Assembly: GCA_038087035.1 (NCBI GenBank)
Contig: CP051187.1
Location: 620,001 to 684,000, forward strand
Length of the DNA stretch: 64,000 nt
Reading direction: 5' to 3'
Source: Gloeotrichia echinulata CP02
Lineage (GTDB): Bacteria > Cyanobacteriota > Cyanobacteriia > Cyanobacteriales > Nostocaceae
Part shown: positions 55,097-62,754 of the stretch, piece after piece
How positions within the stretch are numbered: position 1 is the first letter of the stretch
Layout of the letters: each line of letters starts with the position of its first letter
Program-made: the position numbers and the translations under genes
Notes under the pieces: generated by a model
Seen by the model: only the letters and a program-made list of their open reading frames with translations
Databases searched by the model: none
What the model was told of the DNA's origin: nothing

Positions 55097-56323
55097 ATGA
55101 AGACATCATACCAGTACAAAATCAAGCCAACTAAAGAGCAATCAGCGAAAATAGATAAAACATTAGAAATGCTGCGTTGTCAGTATAATTATTTGTTGGC
55201 TCAAAGGTTTGACTGGTATGAAATGAATCGCTGCCCTATTGATAGATGTCCATTAATTTGTCACATACCAGAATTAAAAGAACAACCATTATACTACAAT
55301 CAAAAAGCGTCTTTGGTTCAACTGAAAGTTGATAGACCTTGGTACAAAGAAATTCACTCTCAAGTGTTACAGGAAGTTCCTAAAAGAGTTGAATTAGCTT
55401 TTGACAGATGGTTAAAGGGTGACGTTAATGGCAAAAAGTCTGGTAGACCTAGATTCAAGGGTAAAGGTCAATATAAGACTTTTACTTACGCACAATTTAA
55501 GCAACGTAATTTTGTTAACAACAAAATTACGTTGTCAAAGATAGGGGACGTGAAAGTTATTGTTCATCGACCTATCCCAGATGGCTTGAAAATCAAAACC
55601 GCTTCTGTAACTAAAAAAGCTGATGGTTATTATGTGTCCCTCAGCTTGGAAGATAGTACAGTTCCTACAATTAAACCTGACTTTAACCCAGAGTCTATAA
55701 CTGGTATTGACATGGGATTAAAAGAGTTTTTGACGACTGCTGATGGTGAAACAGTAGCTATTCCTCAACACTATCGCAAAGCGCAAAAACGTTTGAGAGT
55801 TATCCAAAAGCGTGTTTCCCGACGTAAAAAAGGTAGTAATCGTAGACAAAAAGCTGTTAAAAAATTGGGTAGACAGCATAAAAAAGTTGCTGACAAGCGC
55901 AAAGACTTCCATTTTAAAACTGCTAACAACTTACTGAAAAAATATGACGTAATTGCACATGAAGATTTAAACATCAAAGGAATTTCAAGGTCTAGACTTT
56001 CTAAATCTGTACATGATGCTGGTTGGGGCAACTTTTTATCAATACTAACAAACAAAGCCGGAAATGCTGGTTTGTTGGTAATACCTGTTAATCCCAAGAA
56101 CACATCCCAAGATTGCTCTAATTGTGGCGCAAAAGTCCCTAAAAAGCTACACGAAAGATGGCACAACTGCCCACATTGCGGATGCAGTCTTGACCGTGAC
56201 CATAATGCTGCAATCAATATAAAAAATAGGGCGGTAGGGCATTCCGTTCTTAAAGCCAAGAGCCTCCTAAGCGATAGCCGGATTGTCTTGGAAGCCTACA
56301 CTGTATGCGTTGCATCAGTGTAG
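55097..56323 (+). CDS. tnpB: TnpB, RNA-guided nuclease family, catalytic residues intact
   Basis: From the ATG at 55097 (MKTSYQYKIKPTKEQ) the protein is 408 residues; 25 upstream codons are open but lie in the promoter. RuvC-I is D205 (ITGIDMGLKEF), RuvC-II E289 (DVIAHEDLNIKGI), zinc-finger cysteines are in QDCSNCG and HNCPHCG, and RuvC-III is D368 (LDRDHNAAINI). All three catalytic acids are present, in contrast to the tnpB at 40771-42033. The last 12 codons overlap the right-end hairpin, so the guide-RNA scaffold would be partly coding. The start is supported by AAGGAAAAA before the ATG. Confidence 0.9.
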   Translation: MKTSYQYKIKPTKEQSAKIDKTLEMLRCQYNYLLAQRFDWYEMNRCPIDRCPLICHIPELKEQPLYYNQKASLVQLKVDRPWYKEIHSQVLQEVPKRVELAFDRWLKGDVNGKKSGRPRFKGKGQYKTFTYAQFKQRNFVNNKITLSKIGDVKVIVHRPIPDGLKIKTASVTKKADGYYVSLSLEDSTVPTIKPDFNPESITGIDMGLKEFLTTADGETVAIPQHYRKAQKRLRVIQKRVSRRKKGSNRRQKAVKKLGRQHKKVADKRKDFHFKTANNLLKKYDVIAHEDLNIKGISRSRLSKSVHDAGWGNFLSILTNKAGNAGLLVIPVNPKNTSQDCSNCGAKVPKKLHERWHNCPHCGCSLDRDHNAAINIKNRAVGHSVLKAKSLLSDSRIVLEAYTVCVASV

Positions 56324-56332
56324 GAGATGTCA
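56291..56332 (+). ncRNA. Predicted omega-RNA 3' end overlapping the tnpB stop codon
   Basis: GAAGCCTACACTG, a loop and CAGTGTAGGAGATGTCAC follow the layout of the right ends at 12621-12721 and 40735-40770. The stem spans tnpB codons and the stop codon TAG at 56321-56323. The guide would begin at about 56333, inside the antisense 3' end of the DUF2358 gene. RNA is inferred, not shown. Confidence 0.45.
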
Positions 56333-56707
56333 CCCAAAGAAATGCTGCTTCAGGACATCGAGTTGTGAACAGTACCAATAATCTATGTGGGAAACAATCA
56401 AATTTTCTGCATTCAGGCGTAATTCACTCCAACCGGAGATAGAGATCCGTGGTTTCCAGGGGAGGGGAGTATTCCAGCTGAGTGTCCACTCAGTTTTTAT
56501 TGTGTCTCCCTCTGTTTGAATATCGTGTAAGTCCATTTTGGGATTTAAAAACCAAGTTTGGATGAAATTAATCATCTTTTTGTAACGTTCAACGCCACGA
56601 AATTTATTTAGTGGATCTTGAAAATAAACTTCTGCGGCGTAAATGCTGTAAGTTTGATTAATGGGAAATCTTTGATAGTCGTCTTTGAGAATTTGAACTA
56701 TATCCAT
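56330..56707 (-). CDS. DUF2358 family protein
   Basis: The protein is 125 residues of the DUF2358 (SnoaL/NTF2-like) type: MDIVQILKDDYQRFPINQTYSIYAAEVYFQDPLNKFRGVERYKKMINFIQTWFLNPKMDLHDIQ and a WTLSWNTPLPWKPRISISGWSEL strand block, ending VSHIDYWYCSQLDVLKQHFFG. Family members in plants and cyanobacteria have no clear function. It is complete, and its stop codon lies inside the right end of the tnpB element. Confidence 0.82.
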   Translation of the reverse strand: MDIVQILKDDYQRFPINQTYSIYAAEVYFQDPLNKFRGVERYKKMINFIQTWFLNPKMDLHDIQTEGDTIKTEWTLSWNTPLPWKPRISISGWSELRLNAENLIVSHIDYWYCSQLDVLKQHFFG

Positions 56708-56718
56708 AATTTTCGTTA

Positions 56719-57189
56719 TTTGTTAGTGGACGACAGCCATTAGCAGCTTTGCGATCGCATGGTGCTGCTAATCCTAATCCCTTTGTTGTGATTCCCGATG
56801 CTGATAGAGAAATTTTACTGGATATTTTGCAAGTGGGCGATCGCACAGTTTGGCTGAATGAACCCAATTGGCGAGAACAGGTAGAGGAAGCATTTATAGC
56901 GTTTCTCACCCTAGTAAGGTACACCCGTAGGGGCACGGCAATGCCGTGCCCTTACACCGCGTGATACAATTTTGTACCTCACTTAACTGAGAATCGCTAT
57001 AAGCAAGGTGCATCGGTTTCGCTGATAGCGCGTCCTGACGCACGGGGGGATTTAAAGTCAGCGATTTTGAGTTTAGCAGTCGAACCGATGGAACTTGGGT
57101 TTTTGCAGGTTTATCCATTGGTGGAGGGGGTGCAGAGGTATCCGCGAGGGTTTGGGGTGAGGCTGCGAGTGCGAGAAACGGTGCAGTGA
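56719..57189 (+). pseudogene. 5'-truncated gene remnant split by a MITE
   Basis: The frame from about 56719 reads RQPLAALRSHGAANPNPFVV and on to NEPNWREQVEEAF up to 56896, then a 105-bp insertion, then KQGASVSLIARPDARGDLKS and so on to a stop at 57189. Removing the insertion (element plus one TA) joins GCA TTT AAG CAA in frame. There is no start codon or upstream coding part, so the gene was already truncated. The parent protein is not recognised. Its sequence (GDRTVWLNEPNW, EPMELGFLQVYPLVEG) looks like a real, conserved C-terminal domain. Confidence 0.65.
56897..56999. repeat. Intact family A MITE with TA target duplication
   Basis: It is 103 bp, starting TAGCGTTTCTCACCC and ending TGAGAATCGCTA, an inverted pair of about 11-12 bp with one mismatch. 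It is flanked by TA on both sides (56895-56896 and 57000-57001). TA duplication is typical of Tc1/mariner-IS630-type transposition. The core is GGGGCACGGCAATGCCGTGCCC. It inserted inside a coding frame; a TGA in the element ends translation. Confidence 0.82.
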
Positions 57190-57393
57190 TAATGCCTACA
57201 AAAATAATTTATGTATAAATTATGTATACTTAGCAAGTATAGTTCCTCATTTAATATTATGATTTAGAGTCACTTATTTTGCTTTATATGGGTAGAATCT
57301 ATACTAAAAACTTCTCTTAGTAAATGGCTGAAATAGATACAAACCTTTGATAATTTCAACTCGATTGACTAAGCAATACATATAAATAATGAC

Positions 57394-59766
57394 ATGACAT
57401 TTAGTGAAACTCTCTGGGATAGATTTCTGACTTACGATAATTTTCTGCTTGCTTGGCAAAGAACGGTAAATGTTACTAGCCGTATGATTATTGATGAGTT
57501 GGGCTTTAAAATATTTGCTTTTAATCTTGAAGCTAATCTCAAAGATTTAATAAGGCAAGTAAAAGCGGAAGATTTTCCCTATACACCGCTAGCAGATCAT
57601 AAAGTATATGTTCCAAAACCATCAACTACATTGAGAACAATGTCACTCATGGCTGTACCTGATGTTATTGTTTATCAAGCTCTTGTTAATGTTATTGCTG
57701 ACGAAAGTCATCAATATCTAGTGACTCACCAGAATCAGCATATTTTTGGTAATATTTATGCTGGTTCTGGTAAACGCTGGATGCTCCGTCCCTGGAAACA
57801 ACAATATAATAAATTTGTTAATTCTGTTGAAAGATTATATCGTCAGGGTAATTCTTGGATTGCTTCAACAGATATTGTATCTTTTTATGACACTATTGAC
57901 CATGAGAGACTTATTCAGATTATATGGAAATATTGTGGCTCTAGAAGAGATAGTAAATTTGAAAATCTCTTGAGAGAATGTCTTTCAAAATGGTCAGCAC
58001 ATACAGCAGATGTAAAAATGAGTCGTGGAATTCCTCAAGGTGGTCATGCTTCTGATTTATTAGCAAATTTATTTTTATATGAACTTGATAAGATAATGAT
58101 TTGTCAAGGATATCATTATGTACGTTATGTAGACGATATACGTATTCTAGGACGTGATAAGCAAACTGTTCAGCAAGGACTAATTCTTTTTGATTTAGAA
58201 CTTAAGCGGGCTGGATTAGTGGCTCAGGTTACAAAAACTAGTATTCATGAAATCGAGGATATAAATAAAGAAATTACACATTTACGCTTTATAATTACAG
58301 ATCCCACAGGAACAGGAGAATATACCCTAATTAAAGAGCCTTCTATTTCTCAAAGTGAACAGGCTGAATTGGCAGCAGATTATGTTAAAAAAACAAATAC
58401 AAATACAGATACTATAGACGAAGAAACAAAAGTATCACATATTTCTACGGATTCAGACGAAGATACCGATGATGATTTTGAAGAAGAAGAGGATAGCAAA
58501 AGATACTCTTCAAATAAAAATTTCAATATAGATATAACTGAAAATAAAAAACTACAAGAGCAATTGCGGGAGATATTTTTAGAAGCTTATTCACTTCTAG
58601 ATAATTCAGACAAAAGTAAAGAAGCAGAATCAAATATCACATTTTGCTTGTATCGGCTAGAACCTGATGAGCCAATACGTGAGAAAATATTAGATTTACT
58701 TGACAGGTTGCCTTGGCGTTCTGAAGCTATATGTTGTTGTTTAGGGCGTTTTAAAAATGATTCATTTATTGTAGAAAAATTACAAAATTTTATAAATAAA
58801 CATAAGGTATATTCTTGGCATCGTGCTAATTCACTATGGTCTTTATATCAGATTAGTGGAGCTAAAAATACTGCATTTATATGCCGAGAATGGCTAGCTG
58901 ATACTCGCTTAGACTGGTATGCCAGAATGATAGCTGCACGAATATTAGGAAAACTTCCTGGTCAACATTCCTATTTTATGGAATGCTTGCAACAAGAACA
59001 GCATAATAGTAAAGATGATCCGGAATCTTCATCACTGCTCAGACAAGAATTAGCTTATAGTGCTTTTCAGAGGATTAAATCACATAATAAGCTTTTAGCA
59101 TTATTTCGCTTAATTTGTACTGATAAAAGCCCTGTAATGCACAGATTAGCTATTTATCTTCTACAAATGAATAAATGTAGAGTTACCTGGGATGATTTAA
59201 AGCCATACCACCAAGAAATGAGCAAGCTATCAGATTTAGTTAAATCTGTTGGCTTATCATCAGATGCTCCGAAAATATGCTTTATCTACCAAACGCTTTC
59301 AACTATATATAAAGTTTCATTTTCATCCAGCAATCTTTGTCTGTTTTATGGCGTGCATTACGAAAGATCTGTCGAGCATTTACGAGAATCTGTGAGTAGT
59401 TATCATAAATCACCTAATGCCTATATCAGAACTTTTCATCAATTTGCACATCTTACTTTAATTGCTTTTTATGAATACACTTTTCCCTTAGAATCAGGAT
59501 TACATGACGGTTATGCATCTCTCACAGACAGAAAAGTTTTTACCACTTCCCTTCCAAACAGCTACCAAATTTGGAAAGACCTTGGCTCTATGCGGAACCG
59601 TGTTGATCATCCAGTAGATAAAAAAACAAAATCACACTCACAAAAGATTACTTTTGAAGAAACGGAATTTTTTCGTAAAAAACTCAATGTTGCTCTCCAA
59701 GAAATTTTTAATTTTTGGCTAAATTCATCACCTGTGACTACTTCTGTTCCTGTATCAACAACATGA
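57394..59766 (+). CDS. Stand-alone reverse transcriptase with C-terminal helical/HEPN-like region (AbiA-like)
   Basis: The protein is 790 residues. The RT domain (about 30-310) has motif A STDIVSFYD (D160), motif B RGIPQGGHASDLLANLFL (211-228) and motif C YVRYVDDIRIL with YVDD at 245-248. There is no group II intron maturase or endonuclease domain. Residues 335-370 are an acidic linker (DEDTDDDFEEEED). Residues about 385-600 look like helical HEAT-type repeats (WHRANSLWSLYQISG, WYARMIAARILGKL). Near the C-terminus MRNRVDHPV (R734, N735, H739) fits the RNxxxH motif of HEPN RNases. This order, RT, helical repeats and HEPN, matches abortive-infection RTs of the AbiA type. The gene is AT-rich compared with its neighbours. 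Confidence 0.8.
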   Translation: MTFSETLWDRFLTYDNFLLAWQRTVNVTSRMIIDELGFKIFAFNLEANLKDLIRQVKAEDFPYTPLADHKVYVPKPSTTLRTMSLMAVPDVIVYQALVNVIADESHQYLVTHQNQHIFGNIYAGSGKRWMLRPWKQQYNKFVNSVERLYRQGNSWIASTDIVSFYDTIDHERLIQIIWKYCGSRRDSKFENLLRECLSKWSAHTADVKMSRGIPQGGHASDLLANLFLYELDKIMICQGYHYVRYVDDIRILGRDKQTVQQGLILFDLELKRAGLVAQVTKTSIHEIEDINKEITHLRFIITDPTGTGEYTLIKEPSISQSEQAELAADYVKKTNTNTDTIDEETKVSHISTDSDEDTDDDFEEEEDSKRYSSNKNFNIDITENKKLQEQLREIFLEAYSLLDNSDKSKEAESNITFCLYRLEPDEPIREKILDLLDRLPWRSEAICCCLGRFKNDSFIVEKLQNFINKHKVYSWHRANSLWSLYQISGAKNTAFICREWLADTRLDWYARMIAARILGKLPGQHSYFMECLQQEQHNSKDDPESSSLLRQELAYSAFQRIKSHNKLLALFRLICTDKSPVMHRLAIYLLQMNKCRVTWDDLKPYHQEMSKLSDLVKSVGLSSDAPKICFIYQTLSTIYKVSFSSSNLCLFYGVHYERSVEHLRESVSSYHKSPNAYIRTFHQFAHLTLIAFYEYTFPLESGLHDGYASLTDRKVFTTSLPNSYQIWKDLGSMRNRVDHPVDKKTKSHSQKITFEETEFFRKKLNVALQEIFNFWLNSSPVTTSVPVSTT

Positions 59767-59820
59767 TGAATTCAGGAATTATCTAAATTTGATTTTCAAT
59801 TTTCTCCTCTGTATATATTA

Positions 59821-59852
59821 AATTCGAGCGGTCCTTACCGCTCGAATTTTTT
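59821..59852. terminator. Bidirectional terminator between the RT gene and hisIE
   Basis: AATTCGAGCGGT (59821-59832) pairs perfectly with ACCGCTCGAATT (59837-59848) over a four-base loop, with TTTT on the plus side and A-rich sequence on the other. It ends both the RT transcript and hisIE. Confidence 0.85.
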
Positions 59853-59853
59853 G

Positions 59854-60504
59854 TTATTGACGACGCTCTTGCAACTTGCGATAAACTGCCTTCAAATCAA
59901 CTTGATGATGAGCTAAAGCCACCAGCGTATGATATAATAAATCAGCAACCTCCCCCGCGATCGCGTCTTCATCATCATCCTTAAACGCCATTACCACCTC
60001 AGCCGTTTCCTCACCGATCTTTTTCAAAATCTTGTTATCACCGCCGGCAAATAACTTACAAGTATAGGAATTTTCATTGGGGTGGTCACGGCGATCGCAA
60101 ATTACCTGAAATAATTGAGATAATGTATCCCCTGGTGGTGGCACAATTTGCCCATCTACTTGATGAAAACAGCTACGCTCACCAGTGTGACAGGCAATAT
60201 CTCCTACCTGTTCTATGCCAATTAGTAGGGCATCACTATCACAGTCATAACGGATACTCTGCACCTTTTGAATATGCCCAGAAGTCGCCCCCTTGTGCCA
60301 CAACTCCTGACGGGAACGACTCCAAAACCAAGTTTCACCAGTTTCCAAAGTCTTTTGTAATGACTCCTGGTTCATCCACGCCATCATCAAGATAGTGCCA
60401 TCTAGATAATCTTGGACGATTGCTGGCACTAAACCCTGTTCATCGTAGCGAATTTTTTCTACAGGAATGGCGTGGTGGAGTGAATGCGGATCGGTAGAAA
60501 ACAT
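59854..60504 (-). CDS. hisIE: Bifunctional phosphoribosyl-AMP cyclohydrolase / phosphoribosyl-ATP diphosphatase
   Basis: The protein is 216 residues. The HisI part (about 15-110) has WFWSRSRQELWHKGATSG, DCDSDALLIG and HTGERSCF, with the Zn/Mg-binding Asp and Cys residues. The HisE part (about 125-216) has EETAEVVMAFKDDDEDAIAGEVADLLYH. The fusion performs steps 2 and 3 of histidine biosynthesis. It is a single gene, separated from the RT gene by a shared terminator. Confidence 0.95.
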   Translation of the reverse strand: MFSTDPHSLHHAIPVEKIRYDEQGLVPAIVQDYLDGTILMMAWMNQESLQKTLETGETWFWSRSRQELWHKGATSGHIQKVQSIRYDCDSDALLIGIEQVGDIACHTGERSCFHQVDGQIVPPPGDTLSQLFQVICDRRDHPNENSYTCKLFAGGDNKILKKIGEETAEVVMAFKDDDEDAIAGEVADLLYHTLVALAHHQVDLKAVYRKLQERRQ

Positions 60505-60901
60505 ACCAGCTAATTTGCTCTAATGATAATGATTCATGCATTCACGATACCATTATCAACAAGAATTACTAATTCGTAATTCGTAATTTATTTTTGAGCC
60601 GAAAACCATACCTGTTAATCCAAGTCAAATCAGCCAAATCATACCTTGCGAGACTTTTAAAACATCCTCTTCAGGGTGGGGTATAAATTACCGAGGTGTT
60701 TTGATATCAGAATTTTATGATTGCCAGTCAATTTTAGCGCGGTTTTGATGAAAGTCACTAACACAAATCTACTCAATAGTAAGCCGCCATACTCAAATGA
60801 TCACATAACTTATCAAAATCAGTCTTGGAGGTTCATGTAAATTTTCTTGAACATAGATGGACTATTGTTAGGTGCGGTTGGTCAATAAATGTCAGGTTTT
60901 C
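60505..60901. other. Intergenic region between hisIE and the ChaB-like gene
   Basis: 397 bp with a short ATTACTAATTCGTAATTCGTAATT run (about 60565-60590) and otherwise unique AT-rich sequence. No gene is seen. Confidence 0.5.
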
Positions 60902-61087
60902 CTAGGAAATTACCCTTTCCATCGCCGATTGCATCTTGACAGCACTCAAAGCGACCTGATGTGCTTTAGCGGCTTCACCATACCAATGGAGCGCCGAGTT
61001 ATAAGCAGCCCGGTAAAGATCCTGATATGCCTCAGATAATAAACTCCGAATCTCTAAAGGCAAGTCTTGATTTGACTTGTATAACAT
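60902..61087 (-). CDS. ChaB-like small protein
   Basis: The protein is 61 residues, starting MLYKSNQDLPLEIRSLLSEA, then YQDLYRAAYNSALHWYGEAAKAHQVALSAVK. The start, the NQDLP motif and the (Y/F)NSA and AHxVAxxAVK motifs match the ChaB family of small helical proteins. ChaB is associated with cation transport regulation in enterobacteria, but its role in cyanobacteria is not known. No repeat is involved. It is divergent from hemL. Confidence 0.72.
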   Translation of the reverse strand: MLYKSNQDLPLEIRSLLSEAYQDLYRAAYNSALHWYGEAAKAHQVALSAVKMQSAMERVIS

Positions 61088-61197
61088 ATTGCTACTTTAC
61101 TTGTTTGAGCTAATTCTACCAGGATAGGAATTCTAGGCACTATTTCACCCTATCCTAGGATAGAGCTTTTTTTGTTCCCCACTGTTAGGAGAGAACC

Positions 61198-62496
61198 GTG
61201 GTAAATACAACGATTAAAACGACAAAATCACAAGAAATCTTCGCCGCAGCCCAAAGCCTGATGCCAGGAGGAGTTAGTTCCCCAGTGCGTGCGTTCAAAT
61301 CTGTGGGCGGTCAACCCATCGTTTTTGATCGCGTCAAAGGAGCATACATTTGGGATGTAGATGGCAACCAATACATCGACTATGTAGGCACTTGGGGACC
61401 GGCTATCTGCGGTCACGCCCATCCAGAAGTGATTGCAGCGCTGCATGAAGCCTTAGAAAAAGGTACTAGCTTCGGCGCACCTTCAGCCCTAGAAAATATC
61501 TTGGCAGAAATGGTGATCGCTGCCGTTCCTAGCATCGAAATGGTAAGATTTGTTAACTCCGGCACAGAAGCCTGTATGGCTGTGCTGCGATTAATGCGGG
61601 CTTTCACTAACCGGGAAAAAGTCATCAAATTTGAAGGCTGTTACCACGGTCACGCCGATATGTTCCTAGTCAAGGCTGGTTCTGGTGTCGCCACACTTGG
61701 CCTACCTGACTCGCCGGGAGTACCAAAATCCGCAACTATCAACACACTAACCGCTCCTTTCAATGATTTAGAAGCAGTCACTGCCTTATTTGAGCAAAAC
61801 CGTGACGAGATTGCTGGTGTCATTCTTGAGCCAGTCGTCGGGAATGCCGGTTTTATTGCTCCTGATGCAGGCTTCCTCGAAGGCTTACGGGAACTCACCC
61901 ATGAGCATGGAGCCTTATTAGTCTTTGATGAAGTCATGACAGGCTTCCGCATTGCTTACGGTGGCGCTCAACAGAAATTTGGCATCACCCCCGATTTGAC
62001 AACCTTGGGTAAAGTGATTGGTGGTGGCTTACCAGTAGGAGCCTACGGTGGTCGTCGCGATATCATGTCAATGATTGCACCGGCTGGCCCTGTGTATCAA
62101 GCGGGGACTCTTTCTGGTAATCCTTTGGCGATGACCGCTGGGATTAAAACCCTAGAATTGCTGCAAAAACCTGGTACTTATGAGTATTTAGATCAGATTA
62201 CGAAAAAACTTGCAGATGGCTTGCTGAAAGTTGCTCATGAAACTGGTCATGCGGCTTGCGTTGGTCACATTAGCGCCATGTTTGGCTTATTTTTCACAAG
62301 TGGGCCAGTTCATCAGTACGAGGATGCGAAAAAATCCGATACAGCCAAATTTGGCCGCTTCCATCGCGGGATGCTAGAGCGGGGTATTTACCTTGCACCA
62401 TCTCAGTTTGAGGCTGGATTTACTTCTTTAGCTCATACTGAGGCTGATATTGAGCAGACTTTAACTGTTGCCAGGGAAGTCCTGTCTGGGTTGTAA
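61198..62496 (+). CDS. hemL: Glutamate-1-semialdehyde 2,1-aminomutase
   Basis: The protein is 432 residues with a GTG start and AGGAGAGAACC before it. It is a class III PLP aminotransferase: AAQSLMPGGVSSPVRAF at the N-terminus, FVNSGTEACMAVLRLMRAFT, FEGCYHGHADMFLVKAGSG, FDEVMTGFR and the PLP lysine in TTLGKVIGGGLPVGAYGG. It makes 5-aminolevulinate from glutamate-1-semialdehyde, the committed step to chlorophyll, haem and bilins. It is monocistronic, with a terminator-like hairpin after it. Confidence 0.96.
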   Translation: MVNTTIKTTKSQEIFAAAQSLMPGGVSSPVRAFKSVGGQPIVFDRVKGAYIWDVDGNQYIDYVGTWGPAICGHAHPEVIAALHEALEKGTSFGAPSALENILAEMVIAAVPSIEMVRFVNSGTEACMAVLRLMRAFTNREKVIKFEGCYHGHADMFLVKAGSGVATLGLPDSPGVPKSATINTLTAPFNDLEAVTALFEQNRDEIAGVILEPVVGNAGFIAPDAGFLEGLRELTHEHGALLVFDEVMTGFRIAYGGAQQKFGITPDLTTLGKVIGGGLPVGAYGGRRDIMSMIAPAGPVYQAGTLSGNPLAMTAGIKTLELLQKPGTYEYLDQITKKLADGLLKVAHETGHAACVGHISAMFGLFFTSGPVHQYEDAKKSDTAKFGRFHRGMLERGIYLAPSQFEAGFTSLAHTEADIEQTLTVAREVLSGL

Positions 62497-62514
62497 AGTA
62501 AAACAGTACGGATT

Positions 62515-62542
62515 GCGGAGTGTTGAGTGCTGAACACTCCGC
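62515..62542 (+). terminator. Hairpin after hemL
   Basis: GCGGAGTGTT (62515-62524) pairs with AACACTCCGC (62533-62542) over an eight-base loop, 18 bp past the stop codon. The following ATTATT is only weakly T-rich. Confidence 0.6.
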
Positions 62543-62754
62543 ATTATTGCTCATGAGCGTCACTAAGTGAGGAATTTGGTGAATATAACCCATCGATGGG
62601 AAGTTTATGGTTATTTTACGCAAACTTACTCTAACTTTAGCCAATCTTCAAAGTATTTCCAGCAAAAATTACCTACCACAAATTGATTTTGTTTTCAATA
62701 ATGAAATCATAGTGTGACGTAACAATTATTATTCGTGTAGCGAGTTGACAGTAC

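Larger units (their letters stand above)
54785..56332 (+). mobile_element. IS200/IS605-like tnpB element with RHH gene, no tnpA
   Basis: The unit has a left hairpin (CCTCTCACCGAAGCGAAGGGAGG, about 54786), the divergent RHH gene, tnpB and a right-end hairpin (CCTACACTG...CAGTGTAGG then AGATGTCAC) to 56332. The boundaries are estimates. It lies between the ArsA ATPase gene and a DUF2358 gene, and its right end touches the latter's stop codon. Confidence 0.65.
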
